This document shows, piece by piece, positions 24,490 to 35,799 of a stretch of DNA of 64,000 bases (position 1 is its first letter; the number at the start of each line of letters is the position of its first letter). The position numbers and the translations under genes are program-made. This stretch comes from Hedera helix (taxonomy: Eukaryota; Streptophyta; Magnoliopsida; Apiales; Araliaceae). Location of the stretch: contig OX359270.1 in assembly GCA_947179155.2 (NCBI GenBank), forward strand, positions 26,189,556 through 26,253,555, written 5' to 3'. The notes beneath the pieces are model-generated. The model ran no database searches. It worked only from the letters and a program-made list of their open reading frames with translations, and was not told where the DNA came from.

Positions 24490-25204
24490 AAAAGAGTTGA
24501 AAAAATAATATATAATGCTTCAATATCCATTGAATAAAAGAAAAATCACACTGAAAAGTATGATGGATGGAAGCAGTTTGACTAGTCTGATTTTTGTGGT
24601 CTTTGTTACTCGAGTTAGTAAGCCCTTAGGGGTGTATTTACACCTAGTGCCCTAAAGTCAACTGGTTTGAGAGTCATTGGTAAAACGCTCGTTACATGAG
24701 TAACTCTGAAAACTTTAAGAAAAATAGACATTGCACAAGTTAAGAATAAAAAAAAAATTAGAAAAAGAAAAAAATGAGTTTGCTTGATTTTCACGGTAAA
24801 AGTCCCTACTAAGAGTTACATCACATACACATGCATACATCACAAAGAATTATTTTTATGAAGGATGGTATTAAGAATGAAGATGGTGTATTTTTGATAA
24901 AGTGAAAGTGTGATTTTAAATTTGATCTTGCTTATGTGTAATGCCCATGGATACTTAGAAGTTTTCTTTCGATTTCATAATTGGTTAAACTCAAAAAGAT
25001 TTTTATTTTATTTTGAATTTTGTGGGTATATTCACTACAAACCCTCATGAGACACAACTCGTCCACTTGGGTTAACCTTAAGGTTTAAAGGCTTGTTGCA
25101 CATGCAAAGTGTAATCCTGTTTCCTACGAAAATGGGGTAGTTTAGATTTTATTTTGATTTTATTTTTACTCGAGGATGAGTAAAAGCTAGGTATGGGGAT
25201 ATTT
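24490..25204 (+). mobile_element. 3' internal end and PPT of Athila-like element D
   Basis: Non-coding, ending in a purine-rich GGTATGGGGATATT directly before the 3' LTR start. That LTR now lies at 40266, pushed away by element A. Removing A restores PPT next to TGATAGAC, which shows A landed at the PPT/LTR junction. Confidence 0.7.
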
Positions 25205-25541
25205 TGTGACGCCCCCAAATTCAGGCTCCTAGAACCTCAATTTGGGGTTCACTATTCATAATATCGCATACATTAATCACTACCCAAAATTACCATTAAT
25301 ATACATTACATATGCTAATCTTCAACATAATACAAAATACATCTCTCACACTCCCAGGGTCATTAACCTTTACATACATATAACATTACTAGGATAACAT
25401 TTCCTATCTAAAGTCACAACATAGATTTAAGACTATCGGCTGGGGACAACACATCAATTTCTTCAGTCCGATATCTTTCCTTTGCCTTTGTCTTTCTTAT
25501 CTAGACTCTCGGGTTTTACATCATTGTCTGTGACATTTTAA

Positions 25542-25575
25542 GCAAGTAAAAGTGAGCAACTATAGTGCTCAACAA
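25542..25575 (-). other. Conserved LTR hairpin GAGC...GCTC
   Basis: Minus strand CTTGTTGAGCAC, 5-6 nt, GTTGCTCACTTTTACTTGC. Paired copy in the other LTR at 37480-37513. An acceptor-like AG boundary follows at 25528. Confidence 0.65.
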
Positions 25576-26684
25576 GTATAATGAACTGAATAACAATGCA
25601 TTATGGCGATCAGAATTTATATCAACAACGTAACATTAATTCAATTAAAACGAAGGAAAATAATTGCAGGAATTATCTTTTGAAACATTATATAAATGAA
25701 TTAAACTGAGGGTCACAAGACCGTTGAACATAGGTTAATCAATTTTAATATTGATAACCTGTTTATGTCATAAAGACCATAAAACCTTAAACCCGTACTC
25801 GAGGTGATCAGCCTCTCGTACTTATGACTGTGCACATCATATTACCGCATATCGCGGAGGATCGAAATTTAAAGCATCCGACAAGCTATACCCCTGGAAT
25901 AGGGTTGTTCATCTCAGTTTCTAGGAGTCCGCACCAAAACAATTTGGTTTGGCTCAGCACTAAACAATATAGAGTAATTTGAAATTCAATTATATCAAAA
26001 GTCTAGCCGGACAAGTGGCATAGACTTACAACCATCAACTCACTAATCAACAATTATGATTCGTTATGGATGAAGTTTAAGAATGAGTGTGAGTAACAAC
26101 AGAGTAATTTTTCATTGAACAATTCACAACATCAATCGAATTCAACATTCAAGGAAGTGGAATAATGATAAAACTTGGGAAATAAAGCTCAATAAAGATT
26201 TTAACATCTAACATATGATTAATAGTTCAAAGTTAGGGTTTAGGAACTTGCCTCGATGTCCGATTATTAATTTAACGGCTAACTATCCTTTCTTGAGCAA
26301 CCTATAATAATACCATAATCAAATAATACTAATTTAGTACCCCACGATATTAATTTATATAATTAATATCACTCTCAACCTAATTATTCTACCCATCGAC
26401 TCTATATGGATATTTATAATTAATTATAACCTAATTTGGTTATTAATTCTAATTATGTTCTTTTAATTCTCATTATTAAACATTTAATAATTAATTGGAA
26501 TTATTCCTCAAAATTGGAAAATTGTTAAATTTAATTTATAAAACGTTTTTATTCATTTTTCTAATTTTATATAATTTTTAAACATTTATTTTAATTAAAT
26601 TTAATTCCAATGACATTTCTGTAAATAATCTGAAAACCGGAACCGGGGGTAAAATGGTAATTTCGCGAAAAATCGGTTGGTCGC

Positions 26685-26969
26685 TAGACCTGGCAAATGG
26701 GCCGGGCCATCACTGGGCCGGGCTAAAATGGCCCAACTTTTTATGGGCTGAAAACATGAAGCCCGTAGCCCGCGGGCTTTTTTTTTTTTTTTTTTTTTAT
26801 AACAATTATGCAATAATTTAAACAAATAATAACTCCAAAAAAATCAATGAATAATGCATAAATATATTATCATCAACTATAGCAATCCAAACCTAACAAT
26901 TAATATAAAGTTCAGATGAATCAATCAAATATGAAGGATAATAAAGTTCAGATGAATCAAATATGAAGC

Positions 26970-27053
<84 letters not shown>

Positions 27054-27675
27054 ATTCCTTCCTAGAAGAGTGGAAGTACTAGATCTACTACATATATATA
27101 TATATATGTAGATCACCAGTTCGGAAGGAAGAGCGGAAGCATATATATGTATATATATATATGTGTGTGTGTGTGTAGATCGGAAGGAAGATCGGAACTC
27201 GGAAGGAAGAAATCATATATATTTGAATAGAGAAAGAAATAAGAACTTGAATGATCTTGGTAGAGAGAAAGAGAGAACGGGAAGAGAGAGAGAGAGAACG
27301 GTAATGGTGTGTACTGATGGTGTAAATGAGTGATGGTTTAATGACTTAAGGAGTTATTTAGAAAGAGTTGAGAAGAATATAAAATTATAACAAATAAGAT
27401 TCAAGATAAAAATATAAACAACAAACTCTTGTAGCATAGTTGGTTTGATGATTCATTTAGTGGCGAGGAGGTCTAAGGTTCAACTCTCACTGGTAGTTTT
27501 GTTTTTCAAAAAAAAAAAAAAATCACGGGCGGGCCGGGCCATTACGGGCCGGGCTAAAAACGGGCCGGGCCAAAATGGCCCAGCTTTCTCTGGGCTGAAC
27601 AAGTAAAGCCCGTAGCCCAACTTTTTCCGGGCGGGCCGGGCCAGCCCGCGGGCCTGGGCTTTTTTGCCAGGTCTA
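26685..27675. mobile_element. Non-autonomous hAT-type DNA transposon, 991 bp
   Basis: Perfect terminal inverted repeats TAGACCTGGCAAA / TTTGCCAGGTCTA. The flanking 8-bp duplication is ttggtcgc (26677-26684) and tcggtcgc (27676-27683), with one mismatch. The other LTR of element A has the empty site (ggtggtcgcgcatgg near 38625). Both ends carry clustered GGGCCGGGC subterminal repeats, where hAT transposases usually bind. The middle is AT-rich with a TA array and no transposase, so it must be mobilised in trans. Confidence 0.9.
26968..27050. repeat. (TA)n microsatellite in the hAT element
   Basis: Pure TA run of about 80 bp, followed by repeated gtagatc...ggaaggaag phrases to 27210. Confidence 0.9.
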
Positions 27676-28234
27676 TCGGTCGCGCATGGCGCGCGCCCAG
27701 CCTTCCGCGGCACCAAACGACTTCGTTTGGCCCTGCCCCGGAAGATCAACAACCGCACATGGCGCGACCCCCGTCTGGCGTCCCAAAACGACGCCGTTTA
27801 ATGCCGGCTACAGAAAAAAATTATGGCCGCCGCGCCATGCGCGATTGGCCTTAATTTTTTTTTTCTTCTTCCTGGCGTTAATAGTACCAGCCGGAAGAAA
27901 TTTTTTCCATTTTTGATCATTATTTACACCACAAAATTATCCCAAACATCACAAAATTTATAGATACACATCTAAAAATTAGATAGAACAATTATATAAT
28001 TATTTACCAATTTTTCATACAATTAATTTATCACCAAAAATTACACTAATAATTCAAATAATTTATTTTATACCTTCCTTTGAAGCTTTGTGGGCACTCG
28101 GATGGCTGAGAATTACTTTCTCTCTCCTGTTAGTGGTGGCGTTGGTGGTCGATGGTGGCGGACGATGGTGATAAATGAAGAGGAGTATTTGTTTGGTTTG
28201 GTTATTGTATAGCTATAATAGTGTTATTATTGTT

Positions 28235-28237
<3 letters not shown>

Positions 28238-28293
<56 letters not shown>
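28238..28293. repeat. (TA)n microsatellite in 3' LTR of A
   Basis: About 55 bp of TA. The same site in the other LTR (39190-39210) has only about 20 bp. Confidence 0.9.
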
Positions 28294-28295
<2 letters not shown>

Positions 28296-29337
28296 CTAGC
28301 CAACATTGAATTATGTTGAAATTCCTCACTTGATTCCACCGACTTAACTTAAGTCGGTGAGAAAGATTTTTCCATGCATGCGTACATTTTAATACATTAT
28401 GCAATTAATTCGGGTAATAAATATTTTATATAATGTATATAAAATATTTTTTTTAATTTACCAAAATTCATAAAATGATTTATAAATAATATTCACATAT
28501 TTTTAATGTACATTACTTGATAAATTTTGTACACGCATAAAGACATGTATGTAACTATATGAAGTATTTTATACTTCCAAAATTAATAAAATAATTTGCA
28601 TAACTTAATAAAATTAATTTTCCTATGTTTCAACTTTATTACATATATATTACGTAAATATACATGTATTTTCTATTATTACATAATATATACATAAATT
28701 AATTATTATATATATTATGTATTATAACAATTTCTTTTTACCTATTTAATCCACAAAAATATTAAATCTCATAAAAATAGAAATAATTCTATTTTTCATA
28801 AACATACATTATTTTATTAAAATAAGAATTATCCATATTGATTGATTATTCCTTTTTACTATTCCATATATTTTATATAAACTATATAATATAATTTCGT
28901 ATAATTTATATAATTGTTAACCTTTTCCTTCATAAATTTATTTTCTTATATAAATTATATATTTATCAAAATTCCTCCATCTTTAATTATATTTCCTTAT
29001 ATAAAATATATTATTTTTTTCTATATATACTTTATATAATTAATTTCCCTCTTAATAATTTCCAAATATTCCTCATAATTATTAATTAATCCATGATCAA
29101 TAATTTTAACTTCGTTAATTACCTCGTTAACTTTTAATTTAATTTAGGATTAATTTTCAATATTAATCATCTTTTCATTAACATACGTCATTAAATTATT
29201 AACCATAACAATCAAATATATATATATATCCATAATTAATTTACAAAATTCACATTAATTGCCTAGTTTAAATAATTAACATACACACATTTTATTTATT
29301 TAAACTTTTTACACGTCATAATATCCTGGATATTACA

Positions 29338-29350
29338 TTTTTCCCCCTTA
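29338..29350 (-). other. Polypurine tract of element A
   Basis: Minus strand TAAGGGGGAAAAA directly before the LTR start TGTAATATCC. Confidence 0.85.
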
Positions 29351-29426
29351 TAAAAATTCAGTCCTGGAATTTCTACATTAACTATTCAAATAAATGGGGA
29401 TAATTCTTTCGCATTTTCTCTTATAA

Positions 29427-30675
29427 TTCCTAGGTGGCTTCTTCAACGTTATGATTTCGCCATAGCCCTTTAACAGAAGGAATCACCTTATTTCTTAAGA
29501 CTTGCTCTTTCCTATCTAATAATTGGACATGAATCTCTTCATAGGTTAAATCCTTCTTTATCTGAATAGGTTCGTAGGCTATAACGTGCTTATAATATGG
29601 TTTGTACGGTCGTAGCACTGACACGTGAAAAACATTGTGTATGTGTGCTAACTCTGGAGGTAAAGCCACTTTCCTAACTTTTCTTAATACTTCGAACGGT
29701 CCAATAAATCTAGGACTTAATTTGCCTTTCTTTCCGAATCGGATTTTCCCCTTCCATGGAGACACTTTAAGAAACACGTGACTTCCTACCTCAAAATTCT
29801 GACTTTGCCTATGCAAATCTGAATACTTTTTCTGTCGATCTTGAGCTGCCACTAACCGGGACCGTATCAACCGGACTGTATCCGCCGTTTGTTGAACCAG
29901 TTCGGGTCCTAGCAACTGACGTTCGCCAACTTCATCCCAACACAAAGGGGTTCTGCATTTTCTTCCATATAAAGCTTCATAAGGTGGCATTCCTATACTT
30001 GCGTGATAACTGTTGTTATATGCAAATTCCACCAAAGGTAGATGATCATCCTAACTCCCTTTGAAGTCCATAACACAGGCCCGCAACATATCTTCCAAGG
30101 TTTGTATCGTTCTTTCGCTTTGACCATCGGTTTGAGGATGGTAAGCCGTACTCAACCTCAATTGTGTTCCTAATCTCTCTTGTAGACTCCTCCAAAAATT
30201 TGATGTAAATCGCGGATCACGATCTGACACAATTGACACTGGTACCCCGTGTCGCGATATTACTTCTTTAATGTAGATTCTAGCCAATTGATCCAAATTG
30301 TATTTGATCTTAATTGGCAAGAAATGGGCCGACTTTGTTAGTCTATCCACGATCACCCATATAGCATCGTAGCCTTTTTGAGTAGTCGGAAGCCTTACTA
30401 CAAAATCCATGGTAATATGTTCCCATTTGCATTCTGGAATTTCAAGAGGTTGTAGCAATCCACTTGGCTTCTAATGCTCCGCTTTAATCCGCTGACAGGC
30501 CAAGCATCGGCTTACATAATCCGCAATCTCTCGTTTCATGTTTGGCCACCAAAAATACTTTCGTAAATCTTGGTACATTTTCGTACTTCCTGGGTGAATT
30601 GAGAATTTTGAATTTTTTGCCTCTTATAATATCTCATCCTTCATTTCAGCTACTGCTAGTATCCAAATTTGTCCC
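29427..30675 (-). pseudogene. pol: Integrase with chromodomain-like tail, element A
   Basis: The zinc-binding start (about 30470-30620) reads in broken frames, with FWWPNMK and CLACQRIKAEH. A TAG at 30471-30473 replaces the expected Gln. The catalytic core at 30051-30458 has DFVVRLP, VIVDRLTKSAHFLP, SDRDPRF and the GLU-bearing GQSERTIQTLEDMLRA, the D,D-35-E arrangement of retroviral integrases. A TAG at 30048-30050 stands where relatives have Trp (GSW). The last part (29430-30035) has GPFEVL, HNVFHVSVLRPYKP and the chromodomain-like DRKEQVLRNKVIP...LWRNHNVEEAT, ending in TAG where a Trp codon is expected. Integration enzyme, non-functional as it stands. Confidence 0.9.
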
Positions 30676-32769
30676 TCAAATTTGAGAATTCCATATCTGA
30701 AATTTTACTTCATCACCTGAGGTAATCCTATTCCTTACCTGAATACATTCATCATTGTCTAATTGGGCCTCCTTCACCTTATCTAACAACGTTGGTTGCA
30801 TCTCTACAACAAATAACATCTCATCTGTTTCAGAGGGGTACTTCACTTCAATCTCCAACTTTGTCATTTCCTGAATTAGTTTATCCTGAACAGTTAATTT
30901 CATCAGTTTCTCTCTCTCCTTTCTACTTAACGCATCAGCTACTACATTAGCTTTTCCTGGATGGTAGAGAATTTCACAATCATAGTCCTTTATCAATTCT
31001 AGCCACCTCCTTTGATGCATGTTCAATTCCTTTTGTGTGAAGATATACTTCAGACTTTTGTGGTCTGTATATATCTCACATTTCTCCCCATAAAGATAAT
31101 GTCTCCATATTTTCAATGCAAAGACTACTGTTGCCAATTCCAAATCATGTGTCAGATATCCTTTCTCATAATCCTTCAACTGTCGTGACGCATATGCAAT
31201 AACCTTACCATTCTGCATAAGCACACAGCCTAACCCTTTATGAGAGGCGTTACTATACACCACAAAATTCCCTGTTTCATCAGGCAAAGTTAACACTGGG
31301 GCTTCACTTAACCTTTTCTTTAACTCACAAAAACTTTCCTCACATTTATCTGTCCACACAAATTTTACAGACTTTCTAGTTAAATTGGTTAGCGGAGTTG
31401 CTATCTTAGAGAAATTTTGAATAAATCGTCGATAATAACCCGCTAAACCTAAGAAACTTCTCACCTCTGTGGGTGTCTTTGGTTGTTCCCAATTAATTAC
31501 AGCTTCAACTTTTGCTGGGTCTACAGAAATTCCATCTTTATCAATAACATGACCCAAAAAGTGAACTCTTTCCAACCAGAATTCACACTTCGAGAATTTG
31601 GCATATAACTTTTCTTTTCGCAAAGTTTCCAACACTATTTTTAAATGATCTGCATACTCTTCCTGAGACTTAGAATATACCAGGATATCATCTATGAACA
31701 CCACTACAAATTTATCCAAATAGGGTTTAAAAATCTTATTCATCATATCCATGAATGCCGCTGGTGCATTTGTCAGTCCAAACGGCATAACCAGAAACTC
31801 GTAATGACCATAACGAGTTCTGAATGTTGTTTTCGGCACATCCTCCTTTCTTATTTTCAACTGATGATACCCTGACCGAAGATCAATCTTTGAAAAATAT
31901 TTTGCTCCTTTCAACTGATCAAAAAGATCATCAATCCTTGGTAACGGGTATTTATTCTTGATGGTCATCTTATTTAATTCTCTATAATCGATACACAACC
32001 GTAAAGTTCCATCCTTCTTCTTAACAAATAGCACTGGTGCTCCCCATGGAGACACACTTGGCTAAATAAACTTCTTATCTAATAGCTCCTGTAGTTGTTT
32101 CATCAACTCTTTCATTTCCACTGGGGCCATTCTATACGGAGCCTTAGATATGGGAGCAGTTCTCGGTGCTAAATCCACCACAAATTCGATTTCCCGATCT
32201 GGAGGAAGACCAGGTAAGTCATCCGAAAATACATCGGGAAATTCGTTTACTACCGGTATTTCCCCCATTTTTATCTCCCCTTTCTGGGTATCTATCACAT
32301 ACGCTAAGTATCCTGTGCCTCCTTTCCTTAACGCCTTACTAGCTTGCATGACTGACAGACAACTAAATTGTCTCGGTAATTTGTTACCATAAAATACTAT
32401 TTTTGACTTTTTAGGGGTCTGTAAAGTTACACACTTCCTTTGACAATCAATCATTACTTTATGGTTATACAACCAGTCCATCCCTAGGATGACATCAAAT
32501 TCCCCAAGATGTATCGGAATTAAATCCACATATAACTTATGTTTTCTTATCACCATAGGGCAATATTTATGCACATGATTAATATGTATCACCTCTTTAT
32601 TTGCAATCTCTATATTCAAGGGTTGTTCTAAATTTTCATGAGTTAACCCTAGTCTTCTAGCAAATTCATCAGAAATAAAAGAGCACGTAGCACCCGAATC
32701 AAAAAGCACACATGCATTAGTATTGCAAATTGAAATGGTACCTGACCACATCTTTAGACTTCTCCGCAT
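30676..32769 (-). pseudogene. pol: Protease, reverse transcriptase and RNase H, element A
   Basis: The first part (32062-32769) has the aspartic protease motif VLFDSGATCSF and GMDWL, then the RT start EFPDVFSDDLPGLPPDREIEF. A TAG at 32062-32064 follows KKFI, where the second chromovirus copy at 62690 has Gln. RT and RNase H continue at 30676-32055 with LCIDYRELN, the catalytic FIDDILVYSK and CEFWLERVHFLGHV. In RNase H the first catalytic Asp context reads VVYSNASHKG, with Asn where the other copy has Asp, so the active site is damaged. EIYTDHKSLKYIF is intact. A shift after GDEVKFQI ends the frame. Copies RNA to DNA inside the particle in functional relatives. Confidence 0.92.
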
Positions 32770-33901
32770 CCTGTACCGTCATGTTAAAGGTTCGAGCAGT
32801 AGGACGACCTGGTGGAGTTGGTGCGGGGAGTGTCAGTTTCCCTCCACTTGTTACTTCTATTGTCTTCTTTGGACAGTTTCGAGCAAAATGGTCTGTCGCT
32901 CCACAGTTATAACATCCTGTTTTCTTCAATTTTGGGCAATTTGGTGCAATGTTTCCTTCTTGCTGACACTTATAACAGACCTTCTTCCCTTTCAGACAAA
33001 CCCCAGAATGATTCTTCCCACAGTTGCTACACGGCTTAACTTTCTTCTTTACATCTCCAGATTTGTTTCCGGAGGTGTTGGTACTACCACTCCGCTTTTT
33101 CTTGCTAGGAGGGTTGGTACTACTACCACTTCCCCCCTTGGAATCTCCTTCATTCTTTCTTTTCTTTTGCTCTTGATGATATTTCGTAATAGCTTCACTA
33201 CCTCCCTCGGCTAAAATTGTCTTTTCCAACACATCAGCATATGTTGTTGTCTGAAACATATTTACCTTGCTATAAATCCAGGGCTTCAATCCCTGTTCAA
33301 ATCTTTTGGCTTTACGCTCTTCTGTACTGACCTGGTATGGGGCAAACCGGGCCAATTCATTAAATTTGGCGGCATACTTAGCTACTGACATGTTATTCTG
33401 TTTTAATTCTAAAAACTGAATCTCCAACTTGTTCTGCATACTAGTGGAAAAATAATTTTCGAAAAACAGTTCCTTAAACCTCTTCCAAGGAAATATTTCT
33501 CCCGTCTCTCTATTTCGATTTGCTTGCCACCAGTGGGCAGCTTCTTCTTTCATCATGAAGGTTGGAAAAGCAGTCTTCTGCTTCTCAACTACCCAAACCA
33601 CCTCAAAAACCCTTTCCATCTCCATAATCCAAGTTTGAGCTTCTATAGGGTTTATAGAGCCCTTAAATTCTGGTGGTCCGGCTAGTTTAAAATCTTTAAA
33701 ATTTGCAAAATTTAGGGGTTGGGTATTCTGTTCAGCAGGAACTGGATTCCTATTTTTCATTGCACCTGCTAGTAAATCTACTAACCTTTGCACTAGATCA
33801 ACTGGGGCTGTTTTTGGTTCTATTCTTTTATTCGTCCCAGTAACTTCATTCACTGATTCCTCTTGTGCTTTTCTAGCAGGTCTACCTCTTTTTGGCGACA
33901 T
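32717..33901 (-). pseudogene. gag: Gag of element A, frameshifted at its end
   Basis: 394 residues from MSPKRGRPARK. Basic N-terminus (1-30), retrotransposon gag domain about 86-210 (AHWW, FPWKRFKELFFENYF, YAAKFNELARFAPYQV), low-complexity Lys/Ser/Gly linker (245-288) and three Cys clusters. The first (291-302) is CSNC..H...C. The second (309-322) is CYKC....N....C, which has Asn in place of His. The third (330-343) is canonical CYNCGATDHFARNC. After KSKDVV the frame slips relative to the protease frame. Missing 2 nt would explain this, because homologous elements read on as one Gag-Pol. Forms the particle and binds RNA. Nearly intact apart from the end. Confidence 0.9.
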
Positions 33902-34155
33902 TCTGAAATATGAACTTTATATTATTTTACATTACTATCTTTATAATACAGAATTTAAAACTAGCAATTTATATCAAAACATACTTTATAACACTAGCCT
34001 TCAAATATTTACATTAACAGCCAACTATTTTACAAGATACGTACATACCCCAGATCACACATACATCCTAATTACATATCATATCCCTGCTATTTACATC
34101 AAAAGTAGGGTTTCATACTATTTATATAAACGTCAATATATACATCAGTATCACA

Positions 34156-34923
34156 CTATCCCACATTCCACGGATTCATTGCTCTTCCCATCGCATCTTC
34201 AAATTCTTGTCTTATAATATTGATCGCCACATCACGATCAATGTCTCGCCAATACTGACCTTCCTCTACTCGAAAATATCGAATTCTGTGTTGTTCCCTT
34301 TCCGATGCACATTTAAAAGCATACTCCATATCATCTATTCTTACTTGTTTAGCTCTCACCTCGTTTTCTGTGAGGCCTACCTGTCTAGTTGCTCTACCCC
34401 AAGCATTCTCAATTCTCGTCCTATCTGCCACCTCTCTATTCAACCTATCAACAAGAATCTGTCTTTCTGTAGATAACTCTTCTATTCTATGTTCGGCTTG
34501 GGCTAGTTTATTTACTGCCTCATTTTTCTGTTGGGTGAGGACCAGGAGTTCTTCCTCTCTTTGCTGTGACACAACATTTTGAGCTACAGCTTGGGCTTCT
34601 AACTCATATACTTGATGTGTAAGATCGGCCACCTGAATCTCTAAACCATTTATAGTGTTTATGGCATTAGCTATTAACTCTTCATTTGGGTCTAAGTTTT
34701 TGGGAGGAGTACCTTCAGAAGACCCTCCTAATCCTTCTTCTTCTTCTTCATTTACTTCCATATGTTCTTCTGGTTCAAAATCTGGTCCATACTCTGACCC
34801 TGGCTTAGACACTGGTGGACTAGCAATTACTCGCTCAGGTACTACATATATATCTCTAACCTCTTCTTCTTCAATCCTAGCCCCACTTGGCTCGCCTGCC
34901 TCTGTCATCCTATAAAACAACAA
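34156..34923 (-). CDS. Extra coiled-coil ORF between PBS and gag of element A
   Basis: Intact 255-residue frame on the element's sense strand, starting 176 nt after the PBS and ending 254 nt before gag. Met1 (MLFYR) or Met6 (MTEAGEPSG) could be the start. Residues 15-65 are strongly acidic with Glu runs. Residues about 82-200 show heptad-like Leu/Val/Ile spacing with Glu, Gln and Arg, as in a long coiled coil (ELEAQAVAQ, EELLVLTQQKNEAVNKL, IEELSTERQILVDRL). The C-terminus (200-255) is charged, with one Cys and several Tyr and Trp. No catalytic motif, signal peptide or membrane segment. Extra ORFs upstream of gag are known in Ogre elements. I do not recognise this family. It is intact although gag-pol has decayed. 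Confidence 0.7.
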   Translation of the reverse strand: MLFYRMTEAGEPSGARIEEEEVRDIYVVPERVIASPPVSKPGSEYGPDFEPEEHMEVNEEEEEGLGGSSEGTPPKNLDPNEELIANAINTINGLEIQVADLTHQVYELEAQAVAQNVVSQQREEELLVLTQQKNEAVNKLAQAEHRIEELSTERQILVDRLNREVADRTRIENAWGRATRQVGLTENEVRAKQVRIDDMEYAFKCASEREQHRIRYFRVEEGQYWRDIDRDVAINIIRQEFEDAMGRAMNPWNVG

Positions 34924-35098
34924 TACAATAATCCTTTATCAACGTTAATCTAACCATTATATTATAACTTTTTAAATAATACATAATTTATTGACTTTTG
35001 AACGTCCTAAATTCCCTACTTCCCCTTTTTCTTAAACTCGATTTGAATTGCGTATTTATGCCTAAAGTTTTTCCTCACCTATAGTCTTAAATCTTTCA

Positions 35099-35110
35099 GC
35101 TCTGATACCA
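35099..35110 (-). other. PBS of element A, tRNA-iMet
   Basis: Minus strand TGGTATCAGAGC, 3 nt from the end of the 5' LTR (35114). Complementary to initiator tRNA-Met. Confidence 0.92.
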
Positions 35111-35658
35111 CCCTGTGACGCCCCCAAATTCAGGCTCCTAGAACCTCAATTTGGTATTCACTATTCATAATATCGCATACATTAATCACTACCCAGAATT
35201 ACTATTAATATACGTTACATATGTGTAGACACCCAAATTTTGCACTTCTCTACTAACCCTGGCAGGAGGGCAGAATCGTCATTGGACCCGACGAGCGAAA
35301 AGGAAGGTGGATCCCAACACGAAGCCACCCCAACGATTTACGGTCAAAGCCGCCACAACGAACAACGAGCATCAGGTTACTTGAGGCAAGGCAAACAGTT
35401 GATACAGAAGAACCTGATTTGAGCACAAAAGACGACAAATGGCCACTACGCTTACAATGTTCGGGGGTCTCGCTCCCCGGTGAGCGAGCGGCTGCCCAGC
35501 TCGCCGGTCAGCTGGCGGGGGTGGTAGGGGGCAGCGCCCCCTGGAAGCCAAGCACAACGAGTGATTTATACACCGAGGAACAGCCTTCCAAAATAATACA
35601 GCAGAAATTGGCAATTTAAGACCACGTGGCACGGAAATCGAGAAAATCAAGCCAGACA

Positions 35659-35799
35659 GCCGCAGATGCATCTACGGCCAACGACTTTTGGGCTTTCGCA
35701 CGGCTCGAGGACGGCACACGGCAGCCGAGGCAACGGCTCAGACGGCCACAGCAGGCAGCCGCAGATGCATCTGCGGCCAGCCGCAGATGCATCTGCGGC
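35659..35799. repeat. Three 20-bp palindromes in the Tat-type LTR
   Basis: GCCGCAGATGCATCTGCGGC is a perfect palindrome at 35758-35777 and 35780-35799. A copy with one mismatch lies at 35659-35678. The centre is ATGCAT. They sit in a GC-rich part absent from the truncated copy at 6160-7470. Confidence 0.85.

Larger units (their letters stand above)
25205..29337 (-). mobile_element. 3' LTR of element A
   Basis: Minus strand start TGTAATATCC, end GGCGTCACA. Without the hAT insertion and its duplication it is about 3134 bp, against about 3119 bp for the 5' LTR without its insertion. The pair differs by scattered substitutions and TA-tract length, so insertion is not very recent. Confidence 0.9.

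Noticed and set aside
27480..27916. Frames with repeated ARPAR-like phrases
   Set aside because: They read through the hAT subterminal GGGCCGGGC repeats and the LTR CpG block.
32723..33214. 163-residue plus-strand frame
   Set aside because: Antisense to gag of element A. Gag has clear Cys clusters, and the antisense frame has no recognisable domain.
34207..34915. Plus-strand frames opposite the coiled-coil ORF
   Set aside because: Shorter, Ser-rich antisense shadows of the sense-strand frame with no independent support.
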